The notes under the pieces are model-generated. The model did not search any database and was not told where the DNA came from. It worked only from the letters and a program-made list of their open reading frames with translations. Shown here in pieces: positions 58,354 through 64,000 of a stretch of DNA of 64,000 bases. The stretch is from assembly GCA_037200045.1 (NCBI GenBank), contig JBBCHM010000001.1:992001-1056000 (forward strand), written 5' to 3'. A program made the translations under genes and the position numbers. This DNA comes from Rhizomicrobium sp. GTDB lineage: Bacteria; Pseudomonadota; Alphaproteobacteria; Micropepsales; Micropepsaceae. Numbering within the stretch: the first letter of the stretch is position 1; every line of letters begins with the position of its first letter.

Positions 58354-59910
58354 ATGACCGACATCGACCCGCGCACGCCGATCCTCGTCGGCGGCGCGCA
58401 GTTCACCCAGCGCACGGCGAAGAGCGACATCCGCGCCAGCCTCGGTCCCGTCGAGATGCTGGCGAAGGTTTCGGCCGACGCGCTCGCCGACACCGGCGCC
58501 AAGAATCTCGCTTCCGCGATCGATACCGTCGCCGTCGTGCGCTTCACCGCGGATTCGCCGGGCGACCAGGGCCGCCTGCCCAAACGCATGTTCCGCAATC
58601 CGCCGCTCAGCCTGGCGAACCGCATCGGCGCCGCGCCGCGCCGTGCCTTCTACACCGCGACGGGGGGCAACACGCCGCAATGGCTGGTCAACCGCACGGC
58701 GGAGGAGATCGCGAACGGCATCTGCGACGTGGCGCTACTCGCCGGCGCCGAATACATCGCCTCGCTGCTCGGCGCGATGAAGCAGGGCGTCGATCTCGGC
58801 TGGACGACCGGCCCCGACGCCGATCCCGGCTCCGACCCCGAAGAGATCGGCGACATGCGCCCCGGCACGACGGACTACGAACGCCGCCACGGCCTCGCCT
58901 TTCCGGTCAACGTCTATCCCTTGTTCGAGAACGGCCTGCGCGGCATGAAGCGCCGCTCGCCGGCCGAGCACCTGAAATGGCTCGGCGAATTCTTCTCGCC
59001 CTTCACCAGGGTCGCGGCGGAGAATCCCTATTCCTGGTTTCCGACCTACCGTTCGGCGGAAGAGATTTCGACGCCGACGGACAAGAACCGCTTCGTCGGC
59101 TTTCCCTACACCAAATACCTGAACGCCGTGATCGAGGTCGACATGGCCGCCGCGGTGGTGATGACCTCCGTCGCCAAGGCGCGCGAACTCGGCATCCCGG
59201 AATCGAAATGGGTCTTTCTGCACGGTTGCGCCGATGCCGCCGACATCTGGAACGTCTCCGAGCGGGTGAACTTCCATTCCTCGCCAGCGATCCGCGCCGT
59301 CGGCAAGAAGGCCTTCGCGATGGCGGACCTCGATGTCGGCGACGTGTCCTTCATCGACCTCTATTCCTGCTTCCCGAGCGCGGTGGAGATCGGCTGCCTC
59401 GAACTCGGCATCGCGACCGACGATCCGCGCGGCCTCACCATCACCGGCGGGCTTCCCTATTTCGGCGGCCCGGGCAACAATTACGTGATGCACTCGATCG
59501 TGCAGATGGCGGACAGGCTGCGCCAAGCGCCGAGAAAATTCGGCCTCACGACCGGCAATGGCTGGTACGTGACCAAGCATTCGGCCGGCATCTATTCGAC
59601 AAATCCGACCCGCGGAAAATGGCAACGCGAGGATCCCAAGACCTACCAGAAGGACATCGACGCCATGGCGCATCCCGCCGTCGTCGAGGCGCCGCAGGGC
59701 GCGGCCACCGTCGAAACCTATACGGTCGTGCTCGACCGTCGCGGCAAGCGCTTCGGCATCGTGGTCGGGCGGCTCGAAAACGGCGGCCGCTTCCTCGCCC
59801 ACACGCCGGACGACGATGCGACGCTGGATCGGATGATGCGCGACGAAGTTCTCGGCAAGCCGGGCACGGTGGCGCCGGGAGAGGTCACGAATTTGTTCAG
59901 GTTTTCATGA
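58354..59910 (+). CDS. Thiolase-like (SCP-x/acetyl-CoA acetyltransferase) protein
   Basis: 518 residues. N-terminal thiolase fold: TPILVGGAQFTQR at the start, DVALLAGAEYIASLLGAM, FIDLYSCFPSAVEIGCLELG and GGLPYFGGPGNNYVMHSI. The last ~90 residues form an OB-like domain (TVETYTVVLDRRGKRFGIVVGRLENGGRFLAHTP). The nucleophilic-cysteine motif of true thiolases (usually NxxCAS) is replaced by ATGGNTPQWLVN, with no Cys, so the classic ping-pong thiolysis is doubtful. Members of this subfamily occur near lipid and sterol catabolism genes. It could be a ketoacyl-binding or lyase-type enzyme. Confidence 0.85.
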   Translation: MTDIDPRTPILVGGAQFTQRTAKSDIRASLGPVEMLAKVSADALADTGAKNLASAIDTVAVVRFTADSPGDQGRLPKRMFRNPPLSLANRIGAAPRRAFYTATGGNTPQWLVNRTAEEIANGICDVALLAGAEYIASLLGAMKQGVDLGWTTGPDADPGSDPEEIGDMRPGTTDYERRHGLAFPVNVYPLFENGLRGMKRRSPAEHLKWLGEFFSPFTRVAAENPYSWFPTYRSAEEISTPTDKNRFVGFPYTKYLNAVIEVDMAAAVVMTSVAKARELGIPESKWVFLHGCADAADIWNVSERVNFHSSPAIRAVGKKAFAMADLDVGDVSFIDLYSCFPSAVEIGCLELGIATDDPRGLTITGGLPYFGGPGNNYVMHSIVQMADRLRQAPRKFGLTTGNGWYVTKHSAGIYSTNPTRGKWQREDPKTYQKDIDAMAHPAVVEAPQGAATVETYTVVLDRRGKRFGIVVGRLENGGRFLAHTPDDDATLDRMMRDEVLGKPGTVAPGEVTNLFRFS

Positions 59911-59929
59911 AGTGCCGTCAACAAAAAAG

Positions 59930-60024
59930 ATTGTCATGGCCCGCGAATGCGGGCCACCCAGGTGACACCTGCGCCGCCGGTGCAATCGTCAACTGGGTCC
60001 GCCGCATTCGCGGCGGATGACAAT
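59930..60024. repeat. REP-like bipartite repeat
   Basis: Arms attgtcat-ggcccgc-gaat-gcgggcc-acccag and a mirrored arm with stem ccgccgc-gaat-gcggcgg. The two stems have different sequences yet each pairs. Lies between the thiolase-like and beta-lactamase-fold genes. Confidence 0.85.
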
Positions 60025-60045
60025 GTGAGGAACGAGGAAGCGCTC

Positions 60046-61182
60046 ATGCCCGAAGTCCACGGCTTCGCCCACGACAAATACGCGGCGGTGAAGAAATTGT
60101 TCGAAGAGAACATCGCCAGCGGCGCCGACATCGGCGCCTCGTTCTCAGCCACCGTGGACGGCGAGACCGTGGTCGATCTGTGGGGCGGCCATGCCGATCC
60201 GGCGAAGACGCGGCGCTGGGAGAAGGACACCATCGTCAACGTCTATTCGACCACCAAGACGATGACGGCGCTGACCGCGCTCCTGCTCGCCGACCGCGGC
60301 CTGCTCGATTTCGACGCGCCGGTCGCGCGCTACTGGCCGGAATTCGCCGCCAACGGCAAGGCCGACATCAAGGTCAGCCATCTGATGAGCCATTCCGCCG
60401 GCCTTTCCGGCTGGAAGGAGAAGATCGCCAAGGAGGATCTCTACGATTGGCGGAAGGTGACCGCGCTGCTCGCCGCCCAGGCGCCGTTCTGGAAGCCCGG
60501 CACCGCGCCCGGCTATCACGCCCTGACGCAGGGCTATCTCGTCGGCGAAATCATCCGCCGCATCACGGGAAAGTCGGTGGGCACGGTGTTCCGCGAGGAG
60601 ATCGCGACGCCGCTGGGTGCCGATTTCCACATCGGCCTTGCCGCGTCCGAAGACGACCGCGTCGCCGAACTGCTGGCGCCGCCGCAGGGCGATGCGGTGG
60701 CGGACGGGCCGGCGATGAGCGAACTCATGGCCAATTTGGCGACCAATCCCGGCATCGACGTGTCGGAGACCACGAAGCGGGCCTGGCGCGGCGCGGAAAT
60801 CCCGGCGGCCGGCGGCACCGGCAATGCCCGCTCCATCGCCCAGATCCATGCCATCCTGGCCAATGACGGCGTCGCCCAGGGTCGCCGATTCCTGTCCAAA
60901 GAAGGCGTCCGCAAGGCGCTCGAGCCGCAGATCGAGGGCACCGATCTGATCATGGGCGTGCCGGCGAAGTTCGGCCTGGGCTTCGGTCTTCCCGGCGGAT
61001 TGATGCCGCTGCCCAATCCCAATGCGATGTTCTGGGGCGGCTATGGCGGCTCGATCGCCGTCATCGACATGGATGCGAAGATGAGCATCGGCTACGCGAT
61101 GAACCGCATGGCGGGCACGACCACCGGCGACATGCGCGGCATCGGCATGGCCTTCGCCATGTGGGACGCGCTGAAGGCCTAG
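60046..61182 (+). CDS. Serine hydrolase of the beta-lactamase/EstB (class C-like) family
   Basis: 378 residues from ATG 60046; a longer frame from 59947 runs through the REP-like repeat and is rejected because GAGGAAG precedes this ATG. Catalytic S68-x-x-K71 in NVYSTTKTMTAL, a Tyr in APGYHALTQGYLVGEII (YxH variant of YxN), and a C-terminal FWGGYGGSIAVID (in place of KTG/HxG). SHLMSHSAGLSGWK is typical of the esterase EstB branch. No signal peptide, so probably a cytoplasmic esterase rather than a beta-lactamase. Substrate unknown. Confidence 0.87.
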   Translation: MPEVHGFAHDKYAAVKKLFEENIASGADIGASFSATVDGETVVDLWGGHADPAKTRRWEKDTIVNVYSTTKTMTALTALLLADRGLLDFDAPVARYWPEFAANGKADIKVSHLMSHSAGLSGWKEKIAKEDLYDWRKVTALLAAQAPFWKPGTAPGYHALTQGYLVGEIIRRITGKSVGTVFREEIATPLGADFHIGLAASEDDRVAELLAPPQGDAVADGPAMSELMANLATNPGIDVSETTKRAWRGAEIPAAGGTGNARSIAQIHAILANDGVAQGRRFLSKEGVRKALEPQIEGTDLIMGVPAKFGLGFGLPGGLMPLPNPNAMFWGGYGGSIAVIDMDAKMSIGYAMNRMAGTTTGDMRGIGMAFAMWDALKA

Positions 61183-61222
61183 CTGCTGTAGTCTCGATCG
61201 TCTTCGAACCTCGGAATCTCCC

Positions 61223-61777
61223 ATGCCCCGCATCTACATGGTCCGCCACGGTCGCGCCGCCGCCGGTTTCGGGGAGGACATGGACCCCGGCCTCGACGAT
61301 CTCGGCCGCGGCCAGGCCGAAGCGGTCGCCGGCCGGCTCAAGAGCATCGGCCCGCGCCTCATCCTCTCCAGTCCGCTCCGCCGCACCCAGGAGACGGCCG
61401 TCCCGCTGGCGCGGGCGTGGGGCCGGACGCCCGTCATCGAACACGCCGTCGCCGAGATACCGTCCCCGAAGGGCATGAGCCTCGAAGAGCGCGTCGCCTG
61501 GCTGCGCGGGCTGATGGCCGGCTCGTGGCGCGACGTGCCGCCCGACCTCGCGCAATGGCGCGAGGCCTGCGTCGCGGCGGTGGCGTCGCTCCGGGAAGAC
61601 GCGGTGGTGTTCTCGCACTATGTCGCGATCAACGTGCTGATGGGCTCGGCGCAGGCCGACGACCGCGTCGTGGTCTTCTCGCCGGAGAACTGCTCCGTCA
61701 CGATATTCGACAATGACGGCGGCAAGCTGCGATTGTTGGACAAGGGCAGCGAAGCCGCGTTGACGAAGGTGAATTAG
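61223..61777 (+). CDS. Histidine phosphatase family protein (phosphoglycerate mutase-like)
   Basis: 184 residues. RIYMVRHGRAA (R8-H9-G10, the phospho-acceptor His) at the start, LILSSPLRRTQETA for the second Arg, and VVFSHYVAINVLMG with the second active His. Small size, without the long insert of mutases, fits a broad phosphatase. It starts 40 bp after the hydrolase stop and is followed by a REP-like repeat. Confidence 0.92.
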   Translation: MPRIYMVRHGRAAAGFGEDMDPGLDDLGRGQAEAVAGRLKSIGPRLILSSPLRRTQETAVPLARAWGRTPVIEHAVAEIPSPKGMSLEERVAWLRGLMAGSWRDVPPDLAQWREACVAAVASLREDAVVFSHYVAINVLMGSAQADDRVVVFSPENCSVTIFDNDGGKLRLLDKGSEAALTKVN

Positions 61778-61783
61778 CCCTTG

Positions 61784-61878
61784 TGTCATCGCCCGCGAAT
61801 GCGGGCGACCCAGGTGACGCAAGGAAATTCCCGACGGGGAAGCGTCAACTGGGTGGCCCGCATTGGCGGGCCATGACA
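61784..61878. repeat. REP-like bipartite repeat
   Basis: Left arm tgtcat-cgcccgc-gaat-gcgggcg-acccag, right arm (mirrored) tgtcat-ggcccgc-caat-gcgggcc-acccag. One base of the left stem at each side is exchanged (c/g against g/c) relative to 42607, a compensatory change. Confidence 0.85.
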
Positions 61879-61907
61879 GTCTTGTTTTGGAAAGCCGAGT
61901 GATCGCC

Positions 61908-63314
61908 ATGTCCAAGGAACCCCACGAACTCACCGCCTCGGAAATGTCCGCATTGTTCGCGGCGCGGGAATTGTCGCCGGTCGAGGTCGCGGACGCCTGC
62001 CTCACCCGCATCGAGGCGCTCGACGCCGAGATCAACGCCTTCTGCCACCTCGATCCGCACGCCAGCCAGACGATGGCCGAAGCCTCCGAGGCGCGCTGGC
62101 TGGCCGGCGAGCCGCTGTCGCCGCTCGATGGCGTCCCCGTCGCGGTGAAGGATTTGCTGGTGACCAAGGACTGGCCGACGCGGCGCGGCTCGCTCACCGT
62201 CGATCCCCACGCCTATATCGACACCGACGCCCCGACCGTCGCGCGCCTGCGCGAGGCGGGCGCCGTCTTGATCGGCAAGACCACCACGCCGGAATTCGGC
62301 TGGAAGGGCTCGACCGACAGCCCGCTCACCGGCGTCACGCGCAATCCGTGGAACAAGGCGAAGACGCCGGGCGGTTCTTCCGGCGGTTCCAGCGCCGCGC
62401 TGGCGGCGCGGTTCTGCCCGCTGGCGCTCGGCACCGACGGCGGCGGCTCGATCCGCATCCCGGCGAGCTTCACCAACACCTATGGCCTCAAGCCCAGCTT
62501 CGGCCGCGTGCCGGCCTATCCGCTGTCGCCCTTCGGCACGCTCGCCCATGTCGGCCCGATGAGCCGCACCGTGCTCGACAGCGCCATGCTGATGAACGCG
62601 ATCGCGCGGCCCGACGCCCGCGACTGGTATTCGCTGCCGTATTTCCCGACCGACTACGCCGCCGAGATCGAAGCCCCGCTCGCCGGCAAGCGCATCGCCT
62701 TCAGCCCGCGCATGGGCTTTGCCGCCCGCGTCCTGCCCGAGATCGAGACGCTGGTGGCCGCCGCCGCCAAGCGCTTCGAACGGCTCGGCGCCCATGTCGA
62801 ACAGGTCGATCCGCCCGGCGGCGATCCGGCCCTGACCTTCCGCACCCTGTGGTGGTCCGGCGCCGCCAGCCTGCTCGGCGACTACACGCCGGAGCAGATG
62901 GCCAGGCTCGATCCTGGCCTGCGCCGCATGGCGGAAGAGGGCATCGCGATCTCCAAGAAGGACTACATGAACGCGGCGCTGGCGCGCGGCGCCTATGGCA
63001 GCGCGATGCGCCAATTCATGGAGACATACGACTTCCTGCTGACGCCGCAGCTCGCCACCACCGCCTTCGACGTCGGCAAGCTCACGCCGCTCGACGACGA
63101 CGGCAATGCCTGGATGGCATGGACGCCCTTCACCGTGCCGTTCAACCTGACCCAACAGCCCGCCGCCAGCGTGCCCTGCGGCTTCACGCGCGACGGCCTG
63201 CCGGTCGGCCTGCAGATCGTCGGCCGCATGTTCGACGACGCCGGCGTGCTGGCCGCGAGCTACGCCTATGAGATGACCGATCCGCATTTCGACCGGGTGC
63301 CGAAGGGGTTCTGA
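61908..63314 (+). CDS. Amidase (amidase signature family)
   Basis: 468 residues from ATG 61908. Hydrolyses carboxamides by the Ser-cisSer-Lys triad: K81 in VPVAVKDLLVT, cis-Ser in TPGGSSGGSSAALAA (S157/158), nucleophile S181 in GTDGGGSIRIPASF. The ending VPCGFTRDGLPVGLQIVGRMFDDAGVLAASYAYE is the standard C-terminus. Closest type is aliphatic/aryl acylamidase rather than GatA, as no gatB or gatC is near and the sequence lacks GatA-type features. Substrate unknown. The extended frame from 61863 lies inside the repeat. Confidence 0.92.
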   Translation: MSKEPHELTASEMSALFAARELSPVEVADACLTRIEALDAEINAFCHLDPHASQTMAEASEARWLAGEPLSPLDGVPVAVKDLLVTKDWPTRRGSLTVDPHAYIDTDAPTVARLREAGAVLIGKTTTPEFGWKGSTDSPLTGVTRNPWNKAKTPGGSSGGSSAALAARFCPLALGTDGGGSIRIPASFTNTYGLKPSFGRVPAYPLSPFGTLAHVGPMSRTVLDSAMLMNAIARPDARDWYSLPYFPTDYAAEIEAPLAGKRIAFSPRMGFAARVLPEIETLVAAAAKRFERLGAHVEQVDPPGGDPALTFRTLWWSGAASLLGDYTPEQMARLDPGLRRMAEEGIAISKKDYMNAALARGAYGSAMRQFMETYDFLLTPQLATTAFDVGKLTPLDDDGNAWMAWTPFTVPFNLTQQPAASVPCGFTRDGLPVGLQIVGRMFDDAGVLAASYAYEMTDPHFDRVPKGF

Positions 63315-63391
63315 TCCGAAGGACCTGTCACGGGCCATGACAGCGCGCGGCGGTTATATTATACCCATCATGTAATTCCCGAGGGTTCCTC

Positions 63392-64000
63392 ATGACGCTC
63401 CGCAACGCCACCGCCGCCGTGATCGGCGCCGGCGACTACATCGGCTCCGCCATCGCGCGGAAATTCGCGCGCGAAGGCTACACGGTCTTCGCCGGCCGCC
63501 GCACCGCCGACAAGCTCGCCCAGCTCAAGGCCGACATCGAATCCGGCGGCGGCCATTGCGAGGCCCGCGCGCTGGACGCCCGCAAGGAGGAAGACGTCGC
63601 CGCCTTCCTCGCCGAGGCCGACGCGCACGCCCCGCTGGACGTCTGCGTCTTCAACCCCGGCGCCAACGTCAACTTCCCGATCCTGGAGACCACCGAACGG
63701 GTCTTCCGCAAGGTGTGGGAGATGGCCTGTTACGGCGGCTTCCTCACCGGGCGCGAGGCCGCCCGCCTGATGCTGGCGCGGGGCAGGGGCACGATCCTGT
63801 TCACCGGCGCAACCGCGAGCCTGCGCGGCGGCAAGGGCTATGCCGCCTTCGCCTCGGCCAAGTTCGGCCTGCGCGCCGTGGCGCAGAGCATGGCGCGCGA
63901 GCTCGGGCCGCAGAACATCCACGTCGCCCATCTCATCATCGACGCCGGCGTCGACACCGCCTTCGTCAAGGAGCGCATCCGCGCCCGCGGCGGCGACGCG
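63392..64000 (+). CDS. SDR family oxidoreductase, truncated by the window end
   Basis: 203 codons to the edge, ATG at 63392 preceded by GAGGG. AAVIGAGDYIGSAIARKFAREG is a variant cofactor loop (GAGDYIG), FNPGAN takes the place of NNAG, and the catalytic motif reads GATASLRGGKGYAAFASAKFG: the position of the usual Tyr in YxxxK is Phe (F-A-S-A-K). This fits a subfamily of SDRs, common in proteobacteria, that keeps the fold without the classic tyrosine, so activity is uncertain. The 3' end is outside the window. Confidence 0.85.
   Translation, partial: MTLRNATAAVIGAGDYIGSAIARKFAREGYTVFAGRRTADKLAQLKADIESGGGHCEARALDARKEEDVAAFLAEADAHAPLDVCVFNPGANVNFPILETTERVFRKVWEMACYGGFLTGREAARLMLARGRGTILFTGATASLRGGKGYAAFASAKFGLRAVAQSMARELGPQNIHVAHLIIDAGVDTAFVKERIRARGGDA

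Noticed and set aside
59947-60045. N-terminal extension of the beta-lactamase-fold protein
   Set aside because: It runs through the REP-like repeat; a good ribosome site precedes the ATG at 60046.

Overview
The window is 64 kb of a GC-rich alphaproteobacterial chromosome. The evidence is the set of lineage-typical genes: a DivL-type pseudo-histidine kinase, a ChvG/ChvI-type two-component pair next to HPr, EIIA-Man and a short HprK, AddA/AddB in place of RecBCD, TIGR02300 and DUF2794 family proteins, and a short-form ArgR-free trp layout (trpF-trpB-trpA-accD-folC). From memory only, the gene content resembles Rhizomicrobium or Micropepsaceae relatives; that placement is weak. Apart from one IS5-family insertion sequence, most of the window is core chromosome with small accessory patches.

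Layout. 1-1606: end of a TonB-dependent receptor and a secreted phytase-like esterase. 1712-1787: tRNA-Ala(GGC). 1829-6647: TIGR02300 protein (minus), then aroA, a DUF4926 protein, cmk and rpsA, closed by a clear terminator. 7409-9966: a secreted VOC protein, a TfoX-N protein and a MASE1 histidine kinase. 10147-16560: a tight run ihfB-lapA-pyrF-trpF-trpB-trpA-accD-folC with repeated 4-bp ATGA overlaps. 16568-26035 (minus): lipoprotein, trxA, addA, addB, murU-like, amgK-like and tsaE, the last five joined by overlapping start/stop codons. 26158-29577: a ferredoxin reductase and ferredoxin pair, an IS5-family element and a head-GIN domain protein. 29701-32139: the DivL-like kinase. 32400-39760: a Tat-exported tyrosinase, oxidoreductases, two GFA proteins, ahcY, a DinB-like and an ankyrin protein. 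39799-43464 (minus): ptsH, EIIA, hprK, chvG, chvI. 43531-45737: a methyltransferase remnant and a frameshifted BlaI/M56 pair with a consensus BlaI operator. 45964-49967: greA and carB. 50255-56032 (minus): a Rieske oxygenase joined to a DUF4340/GldG/ABC exporter operon. 56300-57092: two tandem paralogous small membrane proteins. 57163-64000: an O-methyltransferase, DUF2794, a thiolase-like protein, a serine beta-lactamase-fold hydrolase, a histidine phosphatase, an amidase and a truncated SDR.

The most striking non-genic signal is a dispersed family of bipartite palindromic repeats (REP-like) in at least nine intergenic places. Each arm is tgtcat, then a GC-rich hairpin, then acccag, and the hairpin stems vary between copies while staying complementary. 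Two copies are nested inside longer inverted repeats (about 165 bp, MITE-like). One copy is split by the IS5 element and one lies between chvI and chvG. A second family occurs at 50090-50249. The second notable signal is a 2-kb stretch (about 43284-45236) with about ten single-base indels, against none that I noticed elsewhere, which breaks chvI, blaI and the M56 gene. This looks more like a local sequence-quality problem than biology, but both remain possible.

I found no CRISPR array, prophage, toxin-antitoxin pair or obvious defence system. The least ordinary protein context is the Rieske oxygenase coupled to a gliding-type ABC exporter operon.
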